Assembly: GCA_034440615.1 (NCBI GenBank)
Contig: JAOTOM010005103.1
Span: 405,001 to 469,000, forward strand
Direction: 5' to 3'
Origin: Ashinkailepas kermadecensis
Lineage: Eukaryota > Arthropoda > Thecostraca > Neolepadidae
Length of the DNA: 64,000 bases
Below the pieces are notes generated by a model, which was given only the letters and a program-made list of their open reading frames with translations, did no database searches and was not told the DNA's origin. A program made the position numbers and the translations under genes. Below are positions 33,449-46,457 of the stretch, in pieces (positions within the stretch are counted from its first letter, which is position 1; each line of letters opens with the position of its first letter).

Positions 33449-33680
33449 ATGCCCGTTAAGATACAGTCATCCTTTACCAAACCACGGTGCCCGTTGGGAC
33501 ACAATCATCCTTTACCAAAACCATGATGCCCGTTGAGATACAATCATCATTTATCAAGCCATTCTTGCTATGCCCGTTGGGTTACAACCGCCTTTCGCCA
33601 TGTTTGCGATGCCAGTTCAGTTGCAACCACCGTTTGCCATAGTTATTCTTGCGACGCCAGTTGAGTTGCAACCACCGGCG
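33449..33680. repeat. Degenerate repeat of about 41-50 bp
   Basis: GATGCCCGTTGAGATACAAT and CATCCTTTACCAA recur about five times with many changes, the last copies reading GCCAGTTGAGTTGCAACCAC. Confidence 0.75.
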
Positions 33681-34550
33681 CTGTGCGGCAAATCACCGTC
33701 AGCAGTCGACACACAGCCCACCAACCGATCGAAGCGCTTCCAGGTAGTGATCGTAATCAGCACAAGCCACGGCGATAACTCGCCCGGGTGGATGGCCGGA
33801 AATTGAATGTTCATCGTCGGCCGCTAAGCATGTAACGAGCCCGCGAGAACAGCCGATCGTGAGACCACGCCGACTGGGCGTGGCTTTTACTCGACGTGTG
33901 GAGAAATTGGCGGTCGCGGCCATCACGTAACGCGCGCACAACCGCCAGCTCACCTGCAGTCGGGAAATCCCACGGGTGCGCGCCGATTTGAGCGAAATAT
34001 GGTGTCATCTGACGGACAGGTGCACGTGCCAGGTGGACGGTGAACGTGCCGGTAAACATCCTGTACAGTCATTAACTTGTGCCGACACATGACGAACGCT
34101 TGTACTACACTAATGCCAATTTATATAATGTGCCCATATATACGATATACATGATGTGCAATCTACTAATTGGCCCATGCAGCGGCCATTTGATGAATAA
34201 AACATCAGACGGCCAACCTTAACCATAACCGCTGATATGATCCAGTAAACAAAGGTACTCTCTCGAGGAGATAGCGCGTCACGTGCACCCAGCAATAGTT
34301 CGAAGACATGCATGTGTCTCATCCACTCCAAAAAAGAAGCGCGTGTTTTAGTTTTTTTTAACCTATTCTGCGTTTCGGAACAGCAGAAGTTGTCCCCGCA
34401 TACTGGCATACTGGATTTGGCGTTCCACTAAAAACAAGAATAAATTCGTGGTCTGGTCAGTAGGTTAATTGCATGAAGCACGACAGAGTGGGAGCGAAGG
34501 GGGTGCCGTGCCAACGGGGATTCACAGCCGAGTGCCGAACACCTTATGAC
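33681..34550. other. Non-genic stretch
   Basis: No repeat or recognisable gene. Confidence 0.4.
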
Positions 34551-34800
34551 CATGCTTCAACGAAAACCGAATAGCCACTGGACATAATCACATAGCAACT
34601 CGACATAACCACATAACCACTCACCATCAACACAACCAATAGATATAGTCGTATCGATATGCATACAACCAGTGAACATAACCACATAACTGGCGGACAC
34701 AACCGCATAACCACTTGACGTAGCTCCATAACCACTCGACAAAACCACACAACCACTGGACATAGCCACATAAATGGCAGAAACAACCACATAACTGACG
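34551..34800. repeat. Degenerate CACATAACCACT repeat
   Basis: Variants of ACTGGACATAACCACATAAC recur roughly every 20 bp with substitutions; an old array. Confidence 0.7.
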
Positions 34801-35862
34801 TTGAGAGTCGTTGTACCGCCGAATCCCGTAGACTAATGACTTGATTCACACGGTCGTCACGACTATGAGCGGGTAACAAATTAGCTAAAGACAATGATGC
34901 GTGTAGCAGCCTCGCGTGACCGCTGCACCTGTCGCCACAGGCCGACCCGCATACACCTCGGGACACAGGACGACCAACACCGTCGTTTGCACCGTCAGCA
35001 CCGACTGCAGCTTGTCGAGGATAAAAAGCATGCTTGATCGTTCCTTGCCTCGTAGCACTAAAGGTTGGATATCAAACTGAGGAAATGTTGCGCAGAACGG
35101 CCGCTTTCTTGTTCTCCACAGTGGCAGCGCCAATGTCGGCCGGCCTTCTCATCCTCCCACGTCTGCCTTGCCTTGCCACGTCTCGTCTAGCCCTCCCGGG
35201 ACACAGCTCAGCGGCGATACCCGGCCGGGCGGCCGCCGAGCGCGTGCGGACCGGTTGTGGGCTGACACGGACGTGTTGCGGGACACCGGCCGGCCCGCCA
35301 CCAGCCACCTGTCAACCATTGTCTGCCGCCGCGTGTGACGTGACAGACAGCCGTGTGACGTGACAGCCGTCAACTGCGACACGGCCTCCCGTGACGGCCG
35401 TGCCAATCTGTCAATCTGTCATCGGCGCGACGGCCGCCGGAAGCCGTGACCCCACCGGTCGCGTCGTGCGGGCAGGGGGCGGGGAGGGGGGGGGGAGCGA
35501 TTGGTCGGGTCGTTGCGGCTCCGGGCGGGAATAACGCTCGGGAATGGTTGTGGGTAAGGGGACGGGGACGGAGACGGTGGAAGGGGTGGGGGCAGGAGGG
35601 CCGGTCAGGGCGGAGATTGAGTGATTACCCCGGGCAGCGGAGCTCCGCGTCCACGGCACACCGAGTAAGCATGCAGAAGAACAAGAGGACACGGACCTGC
35701 AGTCGGGTCACGACGTGACGTCCACGTCTCTGTTCTCGGCACAGACTTCCGCGAATGAATAAACGAGATACAAACATTTTCAGAACTCCAGAATGCACAC
35801 AGCAAAATAGGCACACATACAAACAAACATGCACACAGAGACAGGCAGGCAGAGGGATAAAC
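34801..35862. other. Non-genic, CpG-rich stretch
   Basis: About 35150-35620 is very GC-rich with many CpGs and G runs (for example 35470-35500). It looks like a CpG island, but no transcript can be inferred. Confidence 0.4.
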
Positions 35863-36556
<694 letters not shown>

Positions 36557-37589
36557 ATATACAGATAGACAAAACAGATCGACAGCCAGACATGGCAGAT
36601 CGACAGACATACAGGACAGATCGACAAACATACAAGACAGATCGACAGACAGACATATAAACAGACAAACGGACAGACGGGCGAATGACGGGACAGAATG
36701 CATACCTATTTCATACATGCAGTTGTTGAAGACAGTGGTGCGGCTGGACGTAAACACCGTAAAGCTTGGGAACCGAATGAGCTTAATATTAGCAGAAGCA
36801 TCGCAACCTCCAGGATGCGAATGATGAAGCAGTGTGAAAGATGCAAACGAAACCATATGTGTTGGCCTGTGTTGTAAACATCGGTTTCCATTACGTGTCG
36901 TTCTCCACCAAACACAAATTAATTCGGACACAGCACACGACAAAACACGGCAGCACAGCCCAGCAAGCAGTGCGCCGGCACACCCACGCCACGGTACGAC
37001 TCGTGCTGGCCGGGGCCGGGCCGCGGCGCGGCGCGGCACACCGCCACACAAAGCCGCGCGGGCACCGGTGTAGGCGGCGCGCTGCCGCCCCTGTTTGTAG
37101 CAGTGCCCCGGCTCCCTCTCGACGTGTTATGCTGCCCGAGACCCGTTTTATACAAGATCTATGAAGGAGCCTGCCCGGTCCGTTCAGGACAGAAATTAAA
37201 ATATCGTCGCCGCGGACAATGGCGGTGGCGGCGGCGTGTCCGCCCCTGCGGCTCCGGCTTTGACGCGACACAATGCCGGCGGGCGCGGCGGTCGCCTCTG
37301 GCTTGGGTCCAGCGTCGGCGTCGGGCGGCTGAGAAGGCCGCGCGAAATGGATCCGTCAGCCGCCGAGGGGGAGGCGTGTGTGTATGAGGGGGGGAGGACA
37401 CAGAGCGACGGCATGTGCGATTGTGAGCCGATGGAGCGGGTGAGGGGCGGCCGCGGCGGCCGAACCAGCCGAGACGAACTGTGCTGACCGTGACTGCCGA
37501 CAATGGAGATACACACAGACGAGGTTACCCAGTCAGGGGGCGCGCGGGGGCGCCGCACAGTGTGGCTGCGGCGGCAGCCAAGGAGAACC
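36557..37589. other. Non-genic, CpG-rich from about 36950
   Basis: 36950-37460 is a strongly CpG-rich block containing ACAATGGCGGTGGCGGCGG (37218-37236), similar to a YY1-type promoter motif. No gene body is recognised downstream. Confidence 0.4.
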
Positions 37590-37754
37590 CGGGCTCCTTG
37601 TACGACACATTCAACTGCTAGGTCATACGGCGTCGCCAACCTCCCACACTGATTGGCCGCAAACGAATTCGGCAATCCCGCCGGTTGTGGGATTCGAACC
37701 CACGACCTCACGATCGAGAGTCCAACGCCCTACCAACTGTCCTGCCGCGACCCC
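37590..37754 (-). mobile_element. tRNA-Lys-derived SINE
   Basis: The minus strand starts GGGGTCGCGGCAGGACAGTT, has a CTCTCGA loop and B box GGTTCGAATCC. The central domain TGCGGCCAATCAGTGTG and the tail GAATGTGTCGTACAAG follow. Flanks CGGCAGCCAAGGAGAACC and CGGCAGCAGCGAGAACC are similar and may be a decayed target duplication. Confidence 0.9.
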
Positions 37755-38149
37755 ACGGCAGCAGCGAGAACCGCCACTGCGCCGGCGGCCATCTGGGCAG
37801 GCGCGGCTGCGACTCCTCACATCGGACACACTGGCGCCGGAAGTTCTTTCTCCGCGCACGGAACATTACACCAACGCGTCGGCCGCCGTTGTAACGGCAT
37901 TCACTTGACCAGAAATGATGAACCGCACCCGAAACACGTTCAGCCCGGCCAGGGAACGTCAGTGGCGCCGGCGCGAGAAGTGACATTCCGCAGCCGGTGC
38001 CACCGAGCGCAGCACATAACAACCAAATAATCAATCAGTCCAGCCGGAGAGCGATGGCGGCGCAGCGGCCGTATCCGCCCTCGCAGCGGCCGCCCAGCCC
38101 TCGCAGCGCCGCACCAGCCGCAGAGACACCGCTTCCAGCAAAAAAAAAG
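37755..38149. other. Non-genic stretch before the 23-bp array
   Basis: An ATG in a favourable context at 38053 (GCGATGGCGGCGCAGCGG) opens a frame rich in Pro and Ala that runs into the 23-bp array. No conserved domain. Confidence 0.35.
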
Positions 38150-38877
38150 TCACCTCTGGTGGCGGGAGACAGTCCCCTCTGGTGGCGGGAGACATTCACC
38201 TCTGGTGGCGGGAGACAGTCAGCTCCGGAGGCGGGAGACAGTCCCCTCTGGTGGCGGGAGACATTCACCTCTGGTGGCGGGAGACAGTCACCTCTGGTGG
38301 CGGGAGACAGTCTGCTCTGGTGGCGGGAGACAGTCACCTCTGGTGGCGGGAGACAGTCCCCTCTGGTGGCGGGAGACAGTCACCTCTGGTGGCGGGAGAC
38401 AGTCCCCTCTGGTGGCGGGAGACAGTCACCTCTGGTGGCGGGAGACAGTCACCTCTGGTGGCGGGAGACAGTCCCCTCTGGTGGCGGGAGACAGTCACCT
38501 CTGGTGGCGGGAGACAGTCCCCTCTGGTGCGGGAGACAGTCACCTCTGGTGGCGGGAGACAGTCTGCTCTGGTGGCGGGAGACAGTCCCCTCTGGTGGCG
38601 GGAGACAGTCACCTCTGGTGGCGGGAGACAGTCCCCTCTGGTGGCGGGAGACAGCGGGAGACAGTCTGCTCTGGTGGCGGGAGACAGCGGGAGACAGTCA
38701 CCTCTGGTGGCGGGAGACAGTCCCCTCTGGGGTGGCGGAAGACAGCGGGAGACAGTCTGCTCTGGTGGCGGGAGACAGCGGGAGACAGCCACCTCTGGTG
38801 GCGGGAGACAGTCCCCTCTGGAGTGGCGGGAGACAGCGGGAGACAGTCAGCTATGGTGGCGGGAGACAGTCACCAGC
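38150..38877. repeat. 23-bp minisatellite
   Basis: About 31 copies of ACCTCTGGTGGCGGGAGACA plus GTC, with CCCCTCTGG, TGCTCTGG and GCGGGAGACA insert variants. Every unit contains GGCGGGA, an E2F-like core. Period 23 rules out a consistent reading frame. Confidence 0.95.
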
Positions 38878-39039
38878 GAGCAGCCCCAGCGGGCACCGGC
38901 CGGGCGCCTGGCACCAACAAATATGAACTAATCACCCCGACTTCCGGCCGAGCGTATCACATTACCGCGGCGCCGGCACCTCTGCCACCGCTCATGGCGA
39001 GATTTATCCCCGACATACTGATACCCTGGAGAGGGGACC

Positions 39040-40215
39040 GACTCGGTGCGTTGACATGTGGGGGCAAACTCGATGTGCTGATATGTGGGGAACGACTCAG
39101 TGGTGTGTCGACATGTGGGGACCGGCTCGGTGTGTCGACATGTGGGGAATGGCTCGGTGTGTCGACATGTGGGGAATGACTGTGTGTGTCGACATGTGGG
39201 GACCGGCTCGGTGTGTCGACATGTGGGGAATGGCTCGGTGTGTCGACATGTGGGGACCGGCTCGGTGTGTCGACATGTGGGGAATGGCTCGGTGTGTCGA
39301 CATGTGGGGAATGGCTCGGTGTATCGACATGTGGGGACCGGCTCGGTGTGTCGACATGTGGGGACCGGCTCGGTGTGTCGACATGTGGGGACCGGCTCGG
39401 TGTGTCGACATGTGGGGACCGGCTCGGTGTGTCGACATGTGGGGAATGGCTCGGTGTGTCGACATGTGGGGAATGGCTCGGTGTGTCGACATGTGGGGAA
39501 TGGCTCGGTGTGTCGACATGTGGGGAATGGCTCGGTGTGTCGACATGTGGGGACCGGCTCGGTGTGTCGACATGTGGGGACCGGCTCGGTGTGTCGACAT
39601 GTGGGGAACGGCTCGGTGTGTCGACATGTGGGGACCGGCTCGGTGTGTCGACATGTGGGGAATGGCTCGGTATGTCGACATGTGGGGAATGACTGTGTGT
39701 GTCGACATGTGGGGAATGGCTCGGTATGTCGACATGTGGGGAATGACTGTGTGTGTCGACATGTGGGAAATAGCTCGGTGTGTCGACATGTGGGGACCGG
39801 CTCGGTGTGTCGACATGTGGGGACCGGCTCGGTGTGTCGACATGTGGGGAATGGCTCGGTGTGTCGACATGTGGGGAATGGCTCGGTGTGTCATGTGGGG
39901 AATGGCTCGGTGTGTCGACATGTGGGGAATGGCTCGGTGTGTCGACATGTGGGGACCGGCTCGGTGTGTCGACATGTGGGGAATGGCTCGGTGTGTCGAC
40001 ATGTGGGGAATGGCTCGGTGTGTCGACATGTGGGGAATGACTGTGTGTGTCGACATGTGGGGAATGGCTCGGTGTGTCGACATGTGGGGACCGGCTCGGT
40101 GTGTCGACATGTGGGCAATGGCTCGGTGTGTCGACATGTGGGCAATGGCTCGGTGTGTCGACATGTGTGGAATGACTGTGTCGACATGTGGAGCAAACTC
40201 GGTGTGTGCGACATG
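39040..40215. repeat. 27-bp minisatellite
   Basis: About 43 copies of GTGTGTCGACATGTGGGGAA plus TGGCTCG, with GACCGGCTCG and GAATGACTGTG variants interspersed. The only internal indel I see, near 39892, removes 3 bases, so phase is kept throughout. Five of six frames are open, up to 451 codons on the minus strand at 38957-40312 (a nonapeptide based on SPHVDTPSH). Frame keeping is notable, but no signal or homology supports a gene. Confidence 0.95.
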
Positions 40216-40717
40216 TGCCCAGACGACCGGGCGAATTACTCGATGGGGGTGGGTTCGAATCAAAATGCTCTGAGCACTGACGTTTGTTTATTATCAACAA
40301 ACGCAATGACATTGTTTTTCACCTTCACAATAACCATCCGCGGAGCAAGGTTAATGCCTACCGCCAGCCCTCTAAAAGTTAAGGAACTGCAATTATTATT
40401 TAGTTCCCCGTGAGTGTCGCATGGATAGAAACGACATAAAAAGTGATTCCCCACCGTCGCCAAATATTTCAGACATCTCTCCGTCCTTGATAGCAAATCG
40501 CCATGGCCTACATAGCTAACTCATAGCCAGCAGGCTTCAAACTGGGCACCTTGCAATCCCAAATGGAACTGTTGCACGATTCGGGTGTGGGAGAAGTCGG
40601 GCCAAAATATCCGCCGAAAGGCTACGGTTCAGATTGCTTCATAACAGTCGAAAACCAATGGCGCATTTGTCTGCTGGTTCCTATGGAGTGAGTGGATCCA
40701 CTCCGGACAGACAACTG
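40216..40717. other. Non-genic stretch
   Basis: No repeat or recognisable gene. Confidence 0.4.
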
Positions 40718-40730
40718 GGTGTTCCAATGC

Positions 40731-40765
40731 TTGTTATTTGGGCTTAAGGGCGCTTCGACCAAAGC
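40731..40765 (-). mobile_element. Ultra-short retroposon (35 bp) with perfect 13-bp TSD
   Basis: GGTGTTCCAATGC at 40718-40730 and 40766-40778 flank a 35-bp insert. The minus strand reads GCTTTGGTCGAAGCGCCC then TTAAGCCCAAATAACAA. Confidence 0.9.
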
Positions 40766-40944
40766 GGTGTTCCAATGCAATGCAATTCAATACAATACAA
40801 TACAATCCCAATATGTTGTATGTTGTATGTCAACGACACTCACCGACATGCAGTGGCCCTGTAGCACAGCACACACACTTTGAATCATGATCCACGATGC
40901 GTGATCCATGCCACGACCCGGAGACAATAATCCACACCGGAACA

Positions 40945-41052
40945 TCAGACGCACCCCGGGAGGCACAGACGCATCCCGGGTGGCACAGACACATCCCTGG
41001 TGGCACAAACGCACCCCGGGCGGCACAGACGCATCCCGGGCGGCACCGACGC
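40945..41052. repeat. 20-bp minisatellite (CCCGGGTGGCACAGACGCAT)
   Basis: About five imperfect copies. Confidence 0.85.
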
Positions 41053-41177
41053 AGGGGAGACGAGGCCACTAAAAACGTTCGCGAGACGCCGGCCGGCACG
41101 GCCCGCGAAAACAAAGGCCAAGAATGCGCTATGTCACTGCGCCGCCCCCAGGCGTGCTCCGCCGGGCCGCCAGGCGT

Positions 41178-41325
41178 GCCGACACTCCTCGCGCAGCACC
41201 GGCACTCCTCGCGCAGCACCGGCACTCCTCGCGCAGCACCGGCACTCCTCGCGCAGCGCCGGCACTCCTCGCACAGCACCGGAACTCATCGCGCAGCACC
41301 GGCACTCCTTGTGCAGCGTTAGCCC
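41178..41325. repeat. 20-bp minisatellite (CACTCCTCGCGCAGCACCGG)
   Basis: About seven copies, the first ones identical and the last ones diverged. Confidence 0.9.
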
Positions 41326-41369
41326 TCATTGCGCGAATGGAAATCCCCCATCGAATACTGACAGGACTG

Positions 41370-41561
41370 CCTACTGCTACTGCTACTGCTACTGCTACAC
41401 AGGACACAGGACTGCCCGGACTGCTACTGCTACACAGGACACAGGACTGCTCGGACTGCTACTGCTACACAGGACACAGGACTGCCCGGACTGCTACTGC
41501 TACACAGGACACAGGACTGCCCGGACTGCTACTGCTACACAGGACACAGGACTGCCCGGAC
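41370..41561. repeat. Hexanucleotide (CTACTG)n and 35-bp repeat
   Basis: A short (CTACTG)n run (41370-41398) leads into about five copies of a 35-bp unit made of ACACAGGACACAGGACTGCC and CGGACTGCTACTGCT. The larger unit contains the smaller one, suggesting stepwise growth. Confidence 0.9.
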
Positions 41562-41808
41562 AGAACGACACACCGCACTATTATATTATATTATTATAAT
41601 TTGACACTTGCTGCATTGACACTTACTGTACCATCAGCACTCCTCTATATTGCGGGTTCGCAGAGTGCAACACCAACACATTGCTGAATCGTTCCAAGCC
41701 CGTTATATTTTTCAATTGCGCACACTTTTTCCCGAAAAGAATTGCAAGCTACCGCCGGGCACGGAGTACGTAAAGAAAACCGCCTTCAAAGATGTTCCGG
41801 AGTGTTGA
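41562..41808. other. Non-genic stretch
   Basis: Begins with an AT-rich TATTATATTATATTATTATA run at about 41580. Nothing else is recognised. Confidence 0.4.
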
Positions 41809-42338
41809 CACGAGACAGCTACCGCCAACCGGCCGACACCTTGTGACGCCGCGGCAACAACACCCATCACGAGACGGCTACCGCCAACCGGCCGACACCT
41901 TGTGACGCCGCGGCAACAACACCCATCACGAGACGGCTACCGCCAACCGGCCGACACCTTGTGACGCCGCGGCAACAACACCCATCACGAGACGGCTACC
42001 GCCAACCGGCCGACACCTTGTGACGCCGCGGCAACAACACCCATCACGAGACGGCTACCGCCAACCGGCCGACACCTTGTGACGCCGCGGCAACAACACC
42101 CATCACGAGACGGCTACCGCCAACCGGCCGACACCTTGTGACGCCGCGGTAACAACACCCATCACGAGACGGCTACCGCCAACCGGCCGACACCTTGTGA
42201 CGCCGCGGCAACAACACCCATCACGAGACGGCTACCGCCAACCGGCCGACACCTTGTGACGCCGCGGCAACAACACCCATCACGAGACGGCTACCGCCAA
42301 CCGGCCGACACCTTGTGACGCCGCGACAACACCCATCG
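41809..42338. repeat. 59-bp minisatellite, nine nearly identical copies
   Basis: Units contain ACGAGACGGCTACCGCCAAC, CGGCCGACACCTTGTGACGC and CGCGGCAACAACACCCATC. Across nine copies only three small differences are seen, two of them at the ends. Confidence 0.97.
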
Positions 42339-43196
42339 AAGTGGTGGAGCTGTGACAAACAAACAAACATGAAAGGGCCATGCCAACCGTCACGGCACAA
42401 CACTAAAGAACATCGCCGTTCACGTAATTTACCAACGTGACGTCATTTACCACCATGACGTCATTTAGCAAAGTCTCTCTCTATCTGTCTCGTGTTTGTG
42501 GACAGGTGGCGAGCACTATCACAGACAGGGACCAGCACAACTCTGACAGATCTCAGCACCCCGCCCCCGCCCTCCCCCCCCGCCCAGCGGCAAGGTGGCG
42601 CCGACGCCCACCGGGGCAGATACGGGTCGCTATTAAAATAGCGGTGCTGATGCGGCCGACGGCGGCCTAGAGGAGACGCCAGAATTGTCGCGGCCGCAGA
42701 GGCGGAGTCAGGGTCACGTCATGTCCGGGATTCCGGGGTAGGCAGATCAGAATTGTCGTAGCCTCAGAGGCGGAATCAGGATCATGTTGTGTCGAGGAGT
42801 CTGGAGTAGGTGCGGTACGCCAGGAGGGGTAGGTGATGTACGCCAGGACGCACAACCGGCGTCAGTGTCGGCTGCGACGTCGTGAAGCAGAGCGGTAGAC
42901 AACTCCATACAGGACGGTGCCAGGGGCCGATTCAGGTGTGGTTCCAGAGGGGTGAAGGCAGCCGGCTTGGGACATGCACATTGCACAGTTGAAGCTCTCG
43001 CCTTTTGGGAAGAATCAAATCGGAGAGATGTACAGAAGAGCTGTGGGGAAGAAACCGGGGCAGAAGGATGATCGCAGGGCGTGTGCGTGTTGCAGGGGGC
43101 AAAGGCGTTGTATTTTATTTCTGTGAAACGCATAGGGCTAATGCTGGACTTCTCGAAATAAGAGGGCGTGGCAGCCATGTGGTGACTGGTCGAAGT
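42339..43196. other. Non-genic stretch with two adjacent CRE palindromes
   Basis: TGACGTCATTTA occurs at 42438 and TGACGTCATTTA again at 42456, 18 bp apart. Around 42660-42800 an imperfect duplication of CAGAATTGTCG(C/T)(G/A)GCC is present. No recognisable gene. Confidence 0.5.
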
Positions 43197-43236
43197 ACAT
43201 TGCTACATTGCTACATTGCTACATTGCTACACGAGA
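43197..43236. repeat. 8-bp repeat (ATTGCTAC)n
   Basis: Four to five copies. Confidence 0.95.
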
Positions 43237-43267
43237 AATGCTACATCAGGAGTGCGGCAGTGGTGGC

Positions 43268-43423
43268 GATTATTGGCTTCACGACGTGTCGACTGCTTTA
43301 GGTTATATAGCGCCGACAATCTCTATGCCGGTTGGTCGCGAGCGAAGAGTAGCGACAGGTGAGACTCGAACCCACAACCTTTCGGTTGGGAAACGGGCAT
43401 CTTACCCCTAGACCACTCGTCAC
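43268..43423 (-). mobile_element. tRNA-derived SINE, older copy
   Basis: The minus-strand head ACGAGTGGTCTAGGGGTAAG is followed by a TTCCCAA loop (CCC), B box GGTTCGAGTCTC, central domain, and tail GTCGACACGTCGTGAAGCC. No target duplication found; ACTCGTCCCC is repeated just beyond its head (43437-43447). Confidence 0.85.
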
Positions 43424-44978
43424 CTTGCCTCTGCGCTACTCGTCCCCATGTCAGGACTGCATCAGTAGGCAGGATTAACATCACTTGTCCAGGTAGGTGG
43501 CATCAGTGACAGGGCAGCATTTCATGTGCAAAACATTCACCGTCTCTGCGGCATCCTGATCAGCTCGCTGTTTTTTTAGTGTTGTTTTTGTTTTTAGTGT
43601 TGTTTTTAGTATTGAAGAGCTCCGGGTCGAAGAGTGCTTCGGCCTGCTCCAGATCAAAGCTGACCGTCTCACGGTGTGTGAGAACTAGTAGGAGGAATAA
43701 ATGCCGACGAGTAAAAACAGCTCGCCAGCGAAAAGCAGCAACTGACGGTAATTTAGCCGCGATGATCCATCCTGATTCGACACTGAAATAATAGCCCAGG
43801 AAAGACTTTCACCGCCCCCAACTATCAACTTCCTGTTCAGTAGCTATGCATGTGGGCAGGTCGCTACAGAGGTCAAGATGACGTCACAGACGTCGAAACG
43901 ACAACTGTCATAGGTACTAGCATGAGTCACTGTAGATGTCGGCATGACAGCCACTACAGATGTCAGCATCACAGCCACCATAGACGTCTGCGTGACGTCA
44001 TAGATGTCGGCGCGCCATCCGTGTCCCGTCTTCCTGCGGGTCGGCGCGTTGCCCCCCCCATCCGGCTCCTGACGCCGCTCGTGCTCGCAGCCACAGCGGC
44101 TTCAGCCCACCTCGCACCGGCTTTTTTAAATCGCGTGGCAGTTGGCTGGACAGGTAGGAGGCGGGACGGGAAGGAGGCCGACCCGTCCCCCTCGGTGGTG
44201 CCGAAATCAGTGTGCGGGACGAACGGCCACGAGTCTTGAGCGAGGCTTGGCGACACTTTATATTGATGAGGTGTGGCAGATATCGGCAGATGTCGTCTGG
44301 TAATGGTTAGCGGGCCGTGGCGGACGCACACGAAAACTGGTTTGTGATGGCACGCGGCACATCACAGCTAAGATTAACACCAGAAATATCTCAACATTTC
44401 CATAGTTGGTAGGCCAGTGAGTCGGTGTTATTGCGTTCGGGTATGACAAGCGTCAATGAGTGTCAATAAATGTGCGAAAGTGACGAAAAAAGCACAGGTC
44501 ATTTAACGGCCGATCTGACTGTTGGACAGTTTTACTTGGCCAGTCTCTCACACTGTTTTGTTGCGTTTGAGTTAAAACCTCCCTGCCAGTGATAATCGAA
44601 CTCGGTACCTTTGATACCAGTTTGAATGCACTACGAAACAAACTAGACACCACAACACAATGCAAACTAAAATGTGTGAATGGGTGCTGAGGAAGTTTCA
44701 CACCACAAATTGAGATGGGCTGACACTGGCTAGGCCTGCACAATGACTGAGGTGAAGCTATCAGAGGCGAGGATTCCACCTACCCCTGGACATGCGCACG
44801 AGGGCGCTTGCCCTCCCTTCCAGTGCACCTGCTAAACCCCTGGTGATGTGCCGGCAGCCACATGTGCTGGATGTGCTGGTATCAAGTGCCGGCAGCCACA
44901 TCTCGACCCGAGTCGCACCGCCACTGTCCCCACACGAGCGCGCGGCGCCACAGACCAAACATGGGATCCAGCCAGCCC
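43424..44978. other. Non-genic stretch with CRE palindromes and a degraded repeat
   Basis: 43870-44010 has degraded CACTACAGATGTC/GACGTC-type repeats and two TGACGTCA sites (43879, 43993). No recognisable gene in the remainder. Confidence 0.45.
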
Positions 44979-45003
44979 CCCCCCCCCCCCCCCCCCCACC
45001 CCG
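44979..45003. repeat. Poly-C tract, about 25 nt
   Basis: An almost unbroken run of C interrupted by one A near its end. Confidence 0.95.
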
Positions 45004-45103
45004 CCCACCTCGGAGGCGGGGGCTGCACGCTTCAAGCCACCGGCCGCCGCCGCGCGTTGCCAGCAGGCAGCAGACGCGAGGCTCTGCGGGCCGCGTCGCC
45101 GGC

Positions 45104-45356
45104 GGGACGGGAGCGACGCGAGACGGGAGCGACGCGAGACGGGAGCGACGCGAGACGGGAGCGACGCGGGACGGGAGCGACGCGAGACGGAGAGCGACGC
45201 GAGACGGGAGCGACGCGAGACGGGAGCGACGCGAGACGGGAGCGACGCGAGACGGGAGCGACGCGAGACGGGAGCGACGCGAGACGGGAGCGACGCGAGA
45301 CGGAGAGCGACGCGAGACGGGAGCGACGCGAGACGGGAGCGACGCGAGACGGAGAG
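45104..45356. repeat. 16-bp minisatellite (GGGAGCGACGCGAGAC)
   Basis: About 15 copies, three of them 17-bp variants reading GGAGAGCGACGCGAGAC. Confidence 0.95.
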
Positions 45357-45488
45357 CCGCGTCCACGGCTCGCGTCGGCTGCGGCGGGTGACAGGCATGG
45401 GCCCGCGTCCAGGCGGTACCAACCGCCATGCTGTCCCTTCCTTCGCCTGATGCGGCCAGTCAGATAGATGCGCATCCAGTCTGAAAGG

Positions 45489-45659
45489 GAGGAACCTTGG
45501 GCTCTTTTACGACGCATTCAACTGGTAGGTCATGCGGCGTCGCCAACCTCTCACGCCAATTGGTCGCGGGTAGCACGGCAACCCCGCCGGTTGCGGTATT
45601 CGAATCCAAGATCATGCGATCAAGAGTCGAACGCACTGTGAATTGAGCTACCGCGACCG
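45489..45659 (-). mobile_element. tRNA-Lys-derived SINE
   Basis: The minus-strand head CGGTCGCGGTAGCTCAATTC, CTCTTGA loop and B box GGATTCGAATACC are present. The central domain CGCGACCAATTGGCGTGAG and the tail GAATGCGTCGTAAAAGAGCC follow. Confidence 0.9.
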
Positions 45660-46216
45660 GTCTCAAGGGAGCGAGGGGCGGAGGGGCAGCCGATGTCAAA
45701 GGATGGGCGAATGCCGGTGCTGGGAATTTTCAACGGGAATCTGTGAAATATAGCCTCGTGGGGAACCACGTAGCCTCCTTCGGATGAGCTGCGCTACTAT
45801 AGCCAGCACCGTATTCAACAATCTACGAGCTTCAACAGCAATTAAATAATAACGGAACTATTGTAAATGTTCACTGTTGCAGTGTATATAAATCCAGGGA
45901 AGCCTAGCTTCCGGGTCATCAATATCAAGGGGTGGCAATTACCCCTCCCCAAATGGGACCGATGAGGAATGCGCTCGCGAGGCTAAGGCTCCTCGACAAG
46001 ACCATGATGCCGTACATCCTGCATCCTATATCCTACATACCGTGATATCCGTGTACCACAGTACCGTGGTCCGCTACTGCACATTCAACAACGTTCATAA
46101 CCAAGACGGCAGAAGCGAAAGCCACTGCCAAACATGGCCATTTTCGTTAGCACCGTCAAGCGATTGTAAAACACAGAAATGACGCGGGACGGTTGCAATG
46201 CCGGCTGTGATTTATT
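45660..46216. other. Non-genic stretch
   Basis: No repeat or recognisable gene. Confidence 0.4.
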
Positions 46217-46457
46217 TAATGACAACAGGAGACGCAAGAGAACCGAGGCGGCGCATCAACGGCCACCAGGACTGACAGTGCCGCAACAGGAGTGACGGCG
46301 TGACAGCGGCCACCAAAACTGACAGTGCCGCAATAGGAGATACGAGAGGACCAAGACGGCGTAACAGCGGCCACCAAGACTGAAAGGGCCGCAACAGGAG
46401 ACGCGAAAGGACCGAAAGGGCGCGCCAGCGGCCACCAGGACTGACAGTGCCGCGCCA
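46217..46457. repeat. 61-bp tandem repeat, about four copies
   Basis: GGCCACCAGGACTGACAGTG begins units at 46261, 46308, 46369 and 46430; one unit is 47 bp and the others 61 bp. Confidence 0.9.

Noticed and set aside
37997..38926. 309-codon frame beginning in unique Pro/Ala-rich sequence before the 23-bp array
   Set aside because: The 23-bp period cannot hold a frame; the sequence in the array simply cycles frames, and no domain is seen.
41809..42338. CRISPR-like array
   Set aside because: Units are contiguous 59-bp tandem copies without variable spacers, in a eukaryotic context. The same holds for the other arrays.
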